From Verrucomicrobiales bacterium (GTDB lineage: Bacteria > Verrucomicrobiota > Verrucomicrobiia > Limisphaerales > UBA11358): 64,000 nucleotides of DNA. The DNA is taken from the NCBI GenBank assembly GCA_028712475.1, contig JAQTQB010000003.1, positions 124,001-188,000 of the forward strand, in the 5' to 3' direction. The notes beneath the pieces were generated by a model. That model saw nothing but the letters and a program-made list of their open reading frames with translations. It did not search any database and had not been told where the DNA came from. Positions 1 through 7,478 of the stretch are shown here, one piece after another. The translations under genes and the position numbers were made by a program. Numbering within the stretch: the stretch's first letter is position 1; the number at the start of each line of letters is the position of its first letter.

Positions 1-159
1 TCGCAGGAGCCGGTCTGCCGTTTCCGGCGGGTTTTTCTGGATGTGCGGAATTATGTGGCGGGTGTGATGGACCGCTCTACGCTGGCGGATGTGGCTAAAA
101 TCTCGCCGGTGTCCAAGCAGGAATTATCCGGTGATTTCGTGGGCGGGGAGGGCATCTAA
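1..159 (+). CDS. Rrf2-family transcriptional regulator, C-terminal end (partial)
   Basis: Open from the first base in frame 1 to TAA at 157-159, giving 52 C-terminal residues; the start lies outside the window. The stretch C-x-F-R-R-V-F-L-D-V-R followed by VMDRSTLADVA matches the usual Rrf2 ending (a C-x(n)-W/F-x-x-V helix, then L-D-x-x-T-L-A-D-L-A). The N-terminal winged helix that would prove the family is not visible. Context supports it: Rrf2 proteins such as CymR control sulfur acquisition in other bacteria, and a sulfate uptake operon follows directly with palindromic sites overlapping its promoters. The regulator is inferred to bind those palindromes and perhaps repress its downstream neighbours. 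The family call rests on about 30 residues. Confidence 0.65.
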   Translation, partial: SQEPVCRFRRVFLDVRNYVAGVMDRSTLADVAKISPVSKQELSGDFVGGEGI

Positions 160-178
160 AATAATTTCAAAAAGATGT

Positions 179-208
179 TTGACAAATTTAGCCGCTCATG
201 AATAATAA
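179..208 (+). promoter_or_regulatory. sigma-70-like promoter for the sulfur operon
   Basis: A perfect -35 hexamer TTGACA lies at 179-184. AT-rich -10 candidates follow at 202-207 (ATAATA, 17-bp spacer) or 203-208 (TAATAA, 18-bp spacer). It sits 20 bp after the stop of the upstream Rrf2-like gene. The -10 region overlaps the left arm of the palindrome at 203-229, the usual geometry of a repressible promoter. The promoter is read from consensus only. Confidence 0.55.
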
Positions 209-229
209 CGACATATTAAGTCGTTATTA
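203..229. promoter_or_regulatory. Perfect palindromic operator, copy 1
   Basis: TAATAACGAC at 203-212 and its exact reverse complement GTCGTTATTA at 220-229 flank a 7-bp spacer (ATATTAA). The 27-bp site overlaps the likely -10 box and lies between the Rrf2-like gene and the sulfate operon. The same architecture recurs at 317-345 with the same spacer length, so it is a regulator site rather than a terminator (no T-tract follows). Binding by the Rrf2-like protein is inferred. Confidence 0.7.
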
Positions 230-294
230 AAACGAAGGCTGAACGAGAATCGCAAGTTTGAGATGGCCGGGTTCGGCGAAAGGTTGAGCAGTGT

Positions 295-323
295 TTGGAA
301 AACTTTTTATTTGGTTTTAATAA
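295..323 (+). promoter_or_regulatory. Possible second promoter before yezD
   Basis: TTGGAA at 295-300 and TAATAA at 318-323 are separated by 17 bp. As with the first promoter, the -10-like element coincides with the left arm of a palindromic site. The -35 is a weak match to consensus, so this is a tentative call supported by the repeated arrangement. Confidence 0.3.
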
Positions 324-345
324 CGACAGAACAAGTCGCAATTAA
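317..345. promoter_or_regulatory. Palindromic operator, copy 2 (imperfect)
   Basis: TTAATAACGAC at 317-327 and GTCGCAATTAA at 335-345 form an inverted repeat matching at 9 of 11 positions around a 7-bp spacer (AGAACAA). The core AATAACGAC-N7-GTCG is shared with the perfect site at 203-229. It ends 13 bp before the ATG of the YezD-type gene, where a bound regulator would block transcription of the operon. Confidence 0.6.
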
Positions 346-358
346 CAATTATAAGAAT

Positions 359-541
359 ATGAGCGCGGTCACAATCAAATCGGTCGGCGGTGGGAATGAA
401 AAGCCAGACTGGCTGGAGGTCGTCCGGCAGCAGGTCGGCTCGCTGCGGTTTGGTGTGGTGCAGATCGTGGTTCACGATTCGCAGGTGACGCAGATAGAGA
501 AGACCGAACGGGTGCGGCTGGACAAACCGCAAAAAATTTAA
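359..541 (+). CDS. YezD-family (DUF2292) small protein
   Basis: Encodes 60 residues starting MSAVTIK. The ATG at 359 is chosen because the upstream extension of the reading frame would run across the operator at 317-345 and because the family is about 50-60 residues long. The core W-L-E-V-V, then L-R-F-G-V-V-Q-I-V-V-H-D-S-Q-V-T-Q-I-E-K-T-E, is the DUF2292/YezD signature (aromatic-Gly-x-Val, then HDG/S-x-V-x-Q-IE). The molecular function of YezD proteins is unknown to me. Members often sit next to sulfate or cysteine genes, as here. It is the first gene of the operon, 90 bp before the porin, and is likely under the palindrome-binding regulator. Confidence 0.8.
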   Translation: MSAVTIKSVGGGNEKPDWLEVVRQQVGSLRFGVVQIVVHDSQVTQIEKTERVRLDKPQKI

Positions 542-631
542 GGCCGACCAGAAATCTGGAGGCACAAATCCTAAAAGCAAATTGACCGCTGACCGGAAAA
601 ATCGGAAGCGGCCCGAAACTAAAAAGTAAAA

Positions 632-2146
632 ATGAAAATAAACAAACTATGGCTGGCAACGATTCTGGGGGCGCAACTGACCTTCACCTCGCTGGCCGCC
701 GACGGCACCACCGATACCAATCGGGATGCCGACATTGAAGCGTTGAAACAGCAGTTGCGCGAGCTTGGCCAGAAGGTTCAAGCCTTGGAAAGCCAGCGCG
801 CGGCGGAGCAGCAGGCCGCCACCAACATCGCGAACGGACAAATCCAGGAACTCGACCAGAAGGTCCGCATCCTCGCCCGCGAGCGGGAACTGGATCAGGA
901 AGCGGCGGCGGCGCTGGCCAAAACGCAGCCGAAGCTGACAGTCGGCCCCGGCGGTTTGACTGCGAGTTCGGCGGACTCGAATTTTGTGTTCAGCCTCAAG
1001 GCCGTGTTGCAGGTGGATGACCGCACGTTTTTGGACGGCAGCGGTGCCAAGGGCAACGACGGGCTTCTGTTGCGCCGGGCGCGTCCGATCTTTCAAGGCA
1101 CGCTCTATCGCGATTTTGATTTCGTGTTCGTCCCGGACTTTGGCGGGTCATCGGTGCAGATCTTCGATGCCTACGCGAATTACCGTTATGAGCCATGGGC
1201 GCAATTGCGCGTGGGTAAATTCAAAACGCCGGTTGGTCTTGAACAGTTGCAATCAGACGTGAATACTTCGTTCAATGAACGCTCGCTGGTCACGGACCTC
1301 GTGCCGAACCGCGATGTCGGCGTGCAGTTGTGGGGCGACATCAACGGCGGCGTGTTAAGCTATGCGGTGGGCATTTTCAACGGCGTGGGCGACTCGCGGA
1401 ATACTGGCAACGTCAACACTGACAACAATGGCGAATTCGCGGGACGGTTGTTCTCCCTGCCGTTCAAGAACACGGACATCGCGGCTTTGCAGAATTTCGG
1501 CTTGGGCGTGGCGGGCAGCTCGGGAAATGTTTCTACAACGGCGGCCGGACTGCCATCAACGACGGGCGGCACATTGCCGGGATATACGACGGACGGGCAG
1601 CAACAGTTTTTCGCCTACAATCCCGCTGTCGGCGCGGTGCAGGCGAACGGCAACCACTGGCGTCTTTCGCCGCAGGGCTATTACTATTACGGGCCGTTGA
1701 GCTTGCTGGGCGAATATGCCATTTCCGATCAAGGAGTTCTCAATACCGGCACGGGGGCGCAGGCTCATCTCCAGAATACGGCCTGGGAAATCTCCGGCGG
1801 CTGGATTTTGACCGGGGAAAACGCCTCGTTCAACGGCATCACTCCGCTGCATCCGTTCGATCCGCGCAAGGGCCAGTGGGGCGCGTTGCAGGTGGTCGCG
1901 CGCTATGCCGAACTGAACATTGACGATGATGCGTTCCCGGTGTTTTCCAATCCAGCCACGTCGGCCTCGGCGGCGCAGGCATGGTCGGCGGGCTTGAACT
2001 GGTATTTGAATAAAAACATCCGCATGAACGCGAGCTATTCGCACACGACGTTCACCGGCGGCGGCGGGGCAGGGGCGACCGCTCCGGCTTTCACCACGCG
2101 CCAGCCGGAGAGCGTTTTCTTTACGCGCTTGCAACTGGCATTTTAA
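632..2146 (+). CDS. OprO/OprP-type outer-membrane porin
   Basis: 504 residues. Residues 1-23 form a signal peptide (MKINKLWLATILGAQ, ending near SLAAD). A short coiled coil follows at about 30-90 (repeated E-x-L-K-Q-Q-L-R and A-L-E-S-Q-R-A), a periplasmic anchor segment often seen before this barrel type. The rest is a beta-barrel of the phosphate-selective porin O/P family, with alternating aromatic strands such as YRDFDFVFVPDFGG, VGKFKTPVGLEQL and a terminal aromatic strand ending LQLAF. It is inserted between yezD and the sulfate-binding protein, so the likely role here is passage of sulfate or another sulfur oxyanion across the outer membrane. Substrate choice is inferred from context alone. 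Confidence 0.85.
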   Translation: MKINKLWLATILGAQLTFTSLAADGTTDTNRDADIEALKQQLRELGQKVQALESQRAAEQQAATNIANGQIQELDQKVRILARERELDQEAAAALAKTQPKLTVGPGGLTASSADSNFVFSLKAVLQVDDRTFLDGSGAKGNDGLLLRRARPIFQGTLYRDFDFVFVPDFGGSSVQIFDAYANYRYEPWAQLRVGKFKTPVGLEQLQSDVNTSFNERSLVTDLVPNRDVGVQLWGDINGGVLSYAVGIFNGVGDSRNTGNVNTDNNGEFAGRLFSLPFKNTDIAALQNFGLGVAGSSGNVSTTAAGLPSTTGGTLPGYTTDGQQQFFAYNPAVGAVQANGNHWRLSPQGYYYYGPLSLLGEYAISDQGVLNTGTGAQAHLQNTAWEISGGWILTGENASFNGITPLHPFDPRKGQWGALQVVARYAELNIDDDAFPVFSNPATSASAAQAWSAGLNWYLNKNIRMNASYSHTTFTGGGGAGATAPAFTTRQPESVFFTRLQLAF

Positions 2147-2174
2147 CTGAAACGAAAACTTAAAATTACGAATC

Positions 2175-3167
2175 ATGAAAACATTTCTGAAAATTCTCCT
2201 CGCTTCGTCGCTGGCGATTTCCGCCAGCGCAAAAGAAATCAAACTGCTTAACGTTTCCTATGATCCGACGCGCGAGCTTTACACCGAATACAACGCCGCC
2301 TTCGCCAAATACTGGCAGGGCAAAACCGGCGACACTGTCACCGTTTCCCAATCTCACGGCGGTTCGGGCAAGCAGGCGCAGGCCGTTGTCAATGGTCTCG
2401 AAGCCGACGTGGTCACGCTCGCGCTGGCCTACGACATTGATGCGATTGCAAAGCAGGCGAAGCTGCTGCCCGCCGACTGGCAGAAGCGTCTGCCCAACAA
2501 CAGCACGCCTTACACCTCAACCATCGTATTTCTGGTCCGCAAAGGAAATCCGAAGGGCATCAAGGATTGGGACGACGTGGTGAAAAAAGGCGTGAGCGTG
2601 ATAACGCCGAATCCCAAGACCTCCGGCGGCGCCCGCTGGACATATCTCGCGGCGTGGGCCTACGCTTTGGAAGCGAACAATCACGACGAGGTGAAGGCCA
2701 AGGAATTCGTGGCCCGGCTCTACAAAAATGTGCCGGTGCTGGATTCCGGCGCGCGCGGCTCGACCGTGACGTTCGTCCAGCGCGAAATCGGCGACGTGCT
2801 GCTCGCATGGGAAAACGAGGCTCACCTTGCGTTGAAGGAATTCGGCGCTGACAAGTTTGAAATCATCACGCCGTCCTTGAGCATCCTCGCGGAACCGCCC
2901 GTGGCCGTCGTGGATAAAAGCGCGCGCCGGCATGGCACGACTGAAGTGGCCAAGGCGTATCTCGATTATCTGTATTCGGACGAAGGCCAGGACATCGCAG
3001 GCAAAAATTTCTACCGCCCGCGTTCGGAAGCAGTCGCCGCCAGATACGCCGCCAATTTCAACCAGTTGAAGCTCGTGACCATTGACGGTGAATTCGGTGG
3101 CTGGAAAAAAGCGCAACAAACGCACTTTGCCGATGGCGGCACGTTCGACCATATCTATCAACCCTGA
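2175..3167 (+). CDS. sbp: Periplasmic sulfate-binding protein of the ABC importer
   Basis: 330 residues with a signal peptide ([21 protein letters not shown], cleavage near residue 20). Family signatures of Sbp/CysP are clear: [15 protein letters not shown] near the N-terminus, [43 protein letters not shown] and [11 protein letters not shown], which carry the main-chain contacts that hold the dehydrated oxyanion. It should deliver sulfate or thiosulfate to the CysTWA complex encoded downstream. It starts 28 bp after the porin stop. The name sbp is used for sulfate binding; cysP (thiosulfate) cannot be excluded from sequence alone. Confidence 0.93.
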   Translation: MKTFLKILLASSLAISASAKEIKLLNVSYDPTRELYTEYNAAFAKYWQGKTGDTVTVSQSHGGSGKQAQAVVNGLEADVVTLALAYDIDAIAKQAKLLPADWQKRLPNNSTPYTSTIVFLVRKGNPKGIKDWDDVVKKGVSVITPNPKTSGGARWTYLAAWAYALEANNHDEVKAKEFVARLYKNVPVLDSGARGSTVTFVQREIGDVLLAWENEAHLALKEFGADKFEIITPSLSILAEPPVAVVDKSARRHGTTEVAKAYLDYLYSDEGQDIAGKNFYRPRSEAVAARYAANFNQLKLVTIDGEFGGWKKAQQTHFADGGTFDHIYQP

Positions 3168-3187
3168 CCAACTGTTCCTCCAACGAA

Positions 3188-3222
3188 GGCGGCGGTTTGC
3201 CGTTACCTGACAAGCCGCCGCC
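3188..3222 (+). promoter_or_regulatory. Intercistronic GC hairpin after sbp
   Basis: GGCGGCGG at 3188-3195 pairs exactly with CCGCCGCC at 3215-3222 across an 18-19 bp loop. No T-run follows, so it is more likely an mRNA-stabilising or attenuating hairpin than a full terminator. Such structures commonly follow binding-protein genes, which are needed in excess over the membrane subunits. Confidence 0.4.
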
Positions 3223-3253
3223 CCTTCAAAAGAAAACAAACATCAAAAAGATT

Positions 3254-4078
3254 ATGACTATCGCCGCCCCATTCAAAACCGTTGTAAAACCAGCGCGGAA
3301 CACGCGCCGCTCCATCGCCGGCCTGCTCGCTCCGCTGGAAAAAATCGCCGCGAACTCGCCGAACCTGGTCACAAATCACGACGCGAAATTTGAAGTGGAC
3401 GGCGAGAGCTGCGAACTGCCGCGCTATCTGTTCGTCGGGCCGCGCGGCGGCGACACGCCGATCCGCGTCGGCGTTTTTGCCGGCATCCACGGCGACGAAC
3501 CGGAAGGCGTCCACGCCATCGTCCAGTTCATTCAATTGCTCGAGGCGCACCCCGATCTGGCGACGGGCTATTATCTTTCGTTTTATCCGGTCTGCAATCC
3601 GACCGGCTTTGAAGACGCCACGCGTTTATCACGCAACGGCAAAGATTTGAACCGCGAGTTCTGGAAAAATTCCAGCGAGCCGGAAGTCCGTTTGCTTCAG
3701 GCCGAGCTGCAATCGCGCTCGTTTCAAGGTCTGATTTCACTGCACACCGACGACACGAGCGACGGCTTTTACGGTTTTGTCGGCGGCGCGACGCTGACGA
3801 AAAATTTGATCAAGCCTGCGCTGGCAGCCGCTGAAAAATTTCTGCCGCGCGATGAGCGTCCGGTCATTGACGGTTTTGCCGCGCGCAACGGAATCATCTT
3901 CGACGCCTACGACGGCATGTTGAGCGCGCCGCCGAAAGTGCGTCCGCGTCCGTTTGAGATCATACTGGAAACGCCGGCCGCGCCGCCGGAATACCTGAAA
4001 CAATGCGCGTTTGTCGCGGCGCTCCAGACAATTTTGCTCGAATACCATAAATTCATTGCCTACGCTCCGAACCTGTAA
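3254..4078 (+). CDS. M14-type zinc hydrolase, succinylglutamate desuccinylase/aspartoacylase-like
   Basis: 274 residues from the ATG at 3254 (MTIAAPFK); a longer reading frame upstream would run through the hairpin at 3188-3222. Zinc-binding motif G-I-H-G-D-E-P-E-G at about residues 77-85 supplies the first His and Glu ligands. ISLHTDDTSDG near residue 160 supplies the third ligand, and NPTGFEDATRLSRNGKDLNR matches the substrate-binding stretch of the AstE/AspA subgroup. EIILETPAAPP near residue 237 holds the likely catalytic Glu. The family hydrolyses N-acyl or peptide bonds at free carboxylates. It lies between sbp and cysT on the same strand with small gaps, so it is co-transcribed with sulfate transport. 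That pairing is not a standard one and its substrate is unknown. No signal peptide, so cytoplasmic. Confidence 0.75.
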   Translation: MTIAAPFKTVVKPARNTRRSIAGLLAPLEKIAANSPNLVTNHDAKFEVDGESCELPRYLFVGPRGGDTPIRVGVFAGIHGDEPEGVHAIVQFIQLLEAHPDLATGYYLSFYPVCNPTGFEDATRLSRNGKDLNREFWKNSSEPEVRLLQAELQSRSFQGLISLHTDDTSDGFYGFVGGATLTKNLIKPALAAAEKFLPRDERPVIDGFAARNGIIFDAYDGMLSAPPKVRPRPFEIILETPAAPPEYLKQCAFVAALQTILLEYHKFIAYAPNL

Positions 4079-4101
4079 TTTTCCAGAAACTTAAAATTTT
4101 T

Positions 4102-4953
4102 GTGGCGACCAGACAACTTGGAGCAAAAAAAAATCGCGTGCTGCCGGGCTTCAGACTGACGCTCGGCTTCACGCTTTTTTATCTTGGCCTCATCGTGCTG
4201 ATCCCGCTGGCGGCGGTCTTCTGGAAAACCAGCGAGCTGACGTGGCCGGAATTCTGGCGGGTCATCACCATGCCGCAGGCGCTTGCTTCGTATCGCCTGA
4301 CGTTCGGCGCGTCATTTTGCGCCGCGCTGGTCAACGCGTTTTTCGGCCTCATCGTTGCGTGGGTTCTGGTGCGCTACAATTTTTTCGGAAAAAAAATCGT
4401 GGACGCGCTGGTGGATCTGCCCTTTGCGCTGCCAACCGCCGTGGCGGGCATCACGCTGGCGATGCTTTATTCGCACAACGGCTGGATCGGCCAGTTGCTG
4501 GAACCTCTCGGCATCCAAGTCGCCAACACGCGGCTCGGAGTTTTCGTCGCGCTGACGTTTATCGGCCTGCCATTTATTGTTCGCACGGTGCAGCCGGTTT
4601 TGGAGGATCTCGACCCGGAACTGGAGGAGGCCGCCGCGAGCCTCGGTGCAAACCGGTGGCAGATTTTCTGGCGCGTGATTCTGCCGGTGCTGATGCCGGC
4701 GTTGCTGACCGGCTTCGCGCTCGCCTTTGCCCGCGCGCTTGGCGAATATGGCTCGGTCATCTTTATCGCCGGCAACATCCCTATGAAAACTGTCATCACG
4801 CCGCTGCTCATCATGGGCGAACTGGACATGTTTGATTACGCGAAAGCCACCGCGCTCGCCGTCGTGATGCTCGTCGCTTCCTTTGTGCTGCTGCTCGCCA
4901 TCAACGTGCTGCAATGGTGGACGAACCGTTACAACACCAGCAACCTCGCATGA
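4102..4953 (+). CDS. cysT: Sulfate ABC transporter permease CysT
   Basis: 283 residues from a GTG start. Six hydrophobic segments are visible, the first at about residues 17-40. The binding-protein-dependent transport signature (EAA loop) reads [23 protein letters not shown], followed by [17 protein letters not shown], typical of CysT/CysU. Its stop overlaps the ATG of cysW by ATGA, indicating translational coupling. It forms the inner-membrane channel of the sulfate importer with CysW. Confidence 0.93.
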   Translation: MATRQLGAKKNRVLPGFRLTLGFTLFYLGLIVLIPLAAVFWKTSELTWPEFWRVITMPQALASYRLTFGASFCAALVNAFFGLIVAWVLVRYNFFGKKIVDALVDLPFALPTAVAGITLAMLYSHNGWIGQLLEPLGIQVANTRLGVFVALTFIGLPFIVRTVQPVLEDLDPELEEAAASLGANRWQIFWRVILPVLMPALLTGFALAFARALGEYGSVIFIAGNIPMKTVITPLLIMGELDMFDYAKATALAVVMLVASFVLLLAINVLQWWTNRYNTSNLA

Positions 4954-5876
4954 CGCCCGCTGCCACAACCTTCCACATGCCGCACCGCGCTGTTCTGCGC
5001 CACTCGACGACGGAATCGCCCTTTGTGCGCCGGCTGCTCATAGGCGTCGCGCTTGTGTTTTTGAGTTTGTTCCTGCTCGTGCCGCTCGTCTCGGTGTTTG
5101 TGCAGGCATTCGCGAAAGGAATCGCATTTTACTTTCACACCTTGGGCGACCCGAACGCGTGGAGCGCCATCAAGCTCACGCTGCTCGCGGCGGCGATTTC
5201 CGTGCCGCTCAACTGTGTTTTTGGCGTGACAGCGGCGTGGGCGATCGCGAAGTTTGATTTTCGCGGAAAAAATGTTTTGCTCACGCTGATTGACCTGCCG
5301 TTCTCCGTTTCGCCTGTGATTTCCGGCCTGATTTACGTTCTGGTTTTCGGCGCACAAGGCTGGCTCGGACATTATCGCGACGCGGAGCACGCGTGGTTTC
5401 CGTGGCTCCAGAACTGGATCAACGAACACAACATCAAGATCATCTTCGCCGTGCCGGGCATCGTGCTGGCGACGATTTTCGTGACGTTCCCGTTCGTTGC
5501 GCGGGAATTGATTCCGCTCATGCAGGCGCAGGGCCGCAGCGAGGAAGAGGCCGCGCGCGTGCTGGGCGCGAGCGGCTGGCAGACGTTCTGGCGCGTCACG
5601 CTGCCGAACATCAAATGGGGACTGCTTTACGGCGTTATCTTATGCAACGCCCGGGCGATGGGCGAATTCGGCGCGGTGTCGGTCGTGAGCGGGAAAATCC
5701 GCGGCGAGACCAACACGATTCCGCTCCACATCGAGGCGTTGTATGACGATTATAATTTCGCCGGTGCGTTCGCCGTGGCCTCGTTGCTGGCGTTCCTCGC
5801 GCTCGTCACGCTGGGCTTGAAGACGTGGGTGGAACACAAGAACGCCGCGCAGAACGAACCCGGAGGGAATGTTTGA
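4950..5876 (+). CDS. cysW: Sulfate ABC transporter permease CysW
   Basis: 308 residues using the ATG at 4950, which overlaps the cysT stop by four bases (ATGA). A longer start at 4914 would run 40 bases into cysT and is less likely. The protein has six membrane segments. The EAA loop reads [24 protein letters not shown] and is followed by [20 protein letters not shown] and [17 protein letters not shown], both diagnostic of CysW. It partners CysT. The next gene of the transporter, cysA, is separated from it by an interspersed repeat. Confidence 0.93.
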   Translation: MTPAATTFHMPHRAVLRHSTTESPFVRRLLIGVALVFLSLFLLVPLVSVFVQAFAKGIAFYFHTLGDPNAWSAIKLTLLAAAISVPLNCVFGVTAAWAIAKFDFRGKNVLLTLIDLPFSVSPVISGLIYVLVFGAQGWLGHYRDAEHAWFPWLQNWINEHNIKIIFAVPGIVLATIFVTFPFVARELIPLMQAQGRSEEEAARVLGASGWQTFWRVTLPNIKWGLLYGVILCNARAMGEFGAVSVVSGKIRGETNTIPLHIEALYDDYNFAGAFAVASLLAFLALVTLGLKTWVEHKNAAQNEPGGNV

Positions 5877-5909
5877 AATGAATTTTATCAGTCCATTACA
5901 TTTCTTGCC

Positions 5910-6064
5910 GCCCCTCACCCCGGCCCTCTCCCGATGGGAGAGGGAACAGCCGCTGTCTGTTTCGGGCAATTCGGCTGGCCGTTCGGCAGACGACAGTCGC
6001 AGGCTTGTGTTGAGGCGGGAAACGATTCTCCCTCTCCCCACGGGAGAAGGCCGGGGTGAGGGGA
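5910..6064. repeat. REP/MITE-like element between cysW and cysA
   Basis: About 155 bp. The left end (5911-5932, CCCCTCACCCCGGCCCTCTC...) is an imperfect inverted copy of the right end (6042-6063, ...GAAGGCCGGGGTGAGGGG). Each arm carries its own small internal hairpin (CTCTCCC...GGGAGAG at 5926-5943, CTCCC...GGGAG at 6029-6045). This CCCTCACCCCGGCCCTCTCCC-type palindrome is a widely dispersed intergenic repeat in many bacterial genomes. It has no coding capacity of its own and splits the cysTWA gene order by about 207 bp. Confidence 0.8.
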
Positions 6065-6083
6065 AAAAACATTTTTTGATCGC

Positions 6084-7157
6084 ATGAGTGTCGAAGTCAA
6101 AAACGTCACGAAAAAATTCGGGAACTTCACCGCGCTCGACAACGTGAGCCTCAAGGTCGAGTCCGGCGAACTCGTCGCGCTGCTCGGCCCGTCCGGTTCC
6201 GGCAAGACCACGTTGCTCCGAACCATCGCCGGGCTGGAATTTCCCGACCCCGGCAGCGCGCAGGTTTTGTTTTACGGCGAGGACGTGACCCAGATTCCCG
6301 CGAGCGAACGCAAGGCCGGTTTTGCCTTCCAGCATTACGCGCTGTTCCGGCACATGACCGTGTTTGAGAACATCGCGTTCGGCCTGCGCGTGCGCCCGCA
6401 GACGACGCGTCCGCCGGAAAATGAAATCCGGGCGCGCGTGGAAAAACTTCTCAAGCTCATCCAGCTTGAGCCGATGGCGAAACGGTTTCCGTCGCAACTG
6501 TCCGGCGGCCAGCGGCAACGTGTCGCACTCGCGCGCGCGCTTGCGGTTGAACCGAAAGTGCTGCTGCTTGATGAACCGTTCGGCGCGCTGGACGCGAAGG
6601 TGCGCAAGGAACTGCGCCGCTGGTTGCGCCAGTTGCACGACGAGATTCACATCACGACGCTGTTCGTGACGCACGACCAGGAGGAGGCGCTGGAGGTTTC
6701 CGACCGCGTGGCGATTTTGCGTGACGGGCGCATCGAGCAGATCGGCACGCCGGAGGAGATTTATGACAATCCAGCATCGCCGTTCGTCTATGATTTTCTC
6801 GGCAACGTGAATTTGTTCAGCGGCCGCGTGCGCGACGGCTCGATGGTGATCGGGGAGACGGAGTTTGCCTTGTCCGAAAAAACCGGCGAGGAAAAGTCGT
6901 CGGCCATCGCCTTTGTGCGCCCGCACGACATCCGCGTCACGCGCGAGGCGGCGGGCCCGGCGTTGTCGGCGACGGTCGTGCGTTCCAACGCCGCCGGGCC
7001 GGTGGCGAACGTGGAATTGAAACGGTCGGACAGCGGCGAACAGTTCACCGTGCAGTTGAGCAAGGAGCAGTTCCAGCAATTGCAGCCGAAGCCGGGCGAA
7101 CGGGTCTTCGTGGAATTGAAAAATGTAAAGGTCTTCTCCGACGATTATTCGATTTGA
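6084..7157 (+). CDS. cysA: Sulfate/thiosulfate ABC transporter ATPase CysA
   Basis: 357 residues. Walker A GPSGSGKT at 35-42, ABC signature [15 protein letters not shown] at about 139-153, Walker [12 protein letters not shown] at about 160-170 and the H-loop [10 protein letters not shown]. The C-terminal third holds a TOBE-like regulatory domain (FVRPHDIRV), as in CysA. It drives the CysTW channel from the cytoplasmic face. It lies 207 bp after cysW because of the intervening repeat and may therefore be expressed at a different level from the permeases. Confidence 0.93.
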   Translation: MSVEVKNVTKKFGNFTALDNVSLKVESGELVALLGPSGSGKTTLLRTIAGLEFPDPGSAQVLFYGEDVTQIPASERKAGFAFQHYALFRHMTVFENIAFGLRVRPQTTRPPENEIRARVEKLLKLIQLEPMAKRFPSQLSGGQRQRVALARALAVEPKVLLLDEPFGALDAKVRKELRRWLRQLHDEIHITTLFVTHDQEEALEVSDRVAILRDGRIEQIGTPEEIYDNPASPFVYDFLGNVNLFSGRVRDGSMVIGETEFALSEKTGEEKSSAIAFVRPHDIRVTREAAGPALSATVVRSNAAGPVANVELKRSDSGEQFTVQLSKEQFQQLQPKPGERVFVELKNVKVFSDDYSI

Positions 7158-7283
7158 AACGGCTGGCCGCATAAACGTGCGGTTGAATTTCATCGGTCGG
7201 GGCATTAACTTTTCCCCAGTCAGCCGCAGAAAAAAAGCGACGAAGACTGTGCGTCGTTAGCCGCGGGTGGCTGAAAAACAGCC

Positions 7284-7311
7284 TTGCCAGCACCCTAATA
7301 AATCCTACATT
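7284..7311 (+). promoter_or_regulatory. Candidate promoter of the carbamoyltransferase cassette
   Basis: TTGCCA at 7284-7289 and TACATT at 7306-7311 are 16 bp apart. The ATG at 7323 lies only 11 bases beyond the -10, so a transcript from here would be nearly leaderless. This is a consensus match only; the 165-bp gap after cysA shows no other clear element. Confidence 0.25.
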
Positions 7312-7322
7312 CAAAACATTCC

Positions 7323-7475
7323 ATGTGGTCATTGCTTAAAGAATTTTTCAGGTTTTCCCGCCAGGAGAAAAAATGGTGGCTCATCCCGCTTGTCGTCGTG
7401 CTGCTGCTGCTGGGCGCGATCCTGATCTTCACCGCCAACTCCGGCATCGCCTGGGCGCTTTATCCGTTCCTCTGA
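7323..7475 (+). CDS. DUF5989-family small membrane protein
   Basis: 50 residues, too short for most gene finders: MWSLLKEFFRF, then a basic patch (RQEKKWW), one hydrophobic helix (LIPLVVVLLLLGAILIF) and the ending IAWALYPFL. Aromatic N-terminus, KKWW before the helix and the AxxPFLY-like end are typical of DUF5989, whose members are found directly before NodU/CmcH carbamoyltransferases. Here the stop is three bases before the start of that gene. Function is unknown; it probably anchors or assists the enzyme at the membrane. Confidence 0.8.
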   Translation: MWSLLKEFFRFSRQEKKWWLIPLVVVLLLLGAILIFTANSGIAWALYPFL

Positions 7476-7478
7476 TTA

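Noticed and set aside
160..358. Riboswitch (SAM or cysteine related) before the sulfur operon
   Set aside because: The conserved structure is two DNA palindromes with equal spacers; no long pairing pattern of a known riboswitch is visible.
5869..6087. 72-residue frame inside the cysW-cysA gap
   Set aside because: It is a translation of the REP-like palindrome and has low complexity.
5640..7205. 521-residue minus-strand reading frame across cysA
   Set aside because: It is antisense to a clear cysA, extends through the REP element and has Arg/His-rich unlikely composition; it is a GC-bias shadow.
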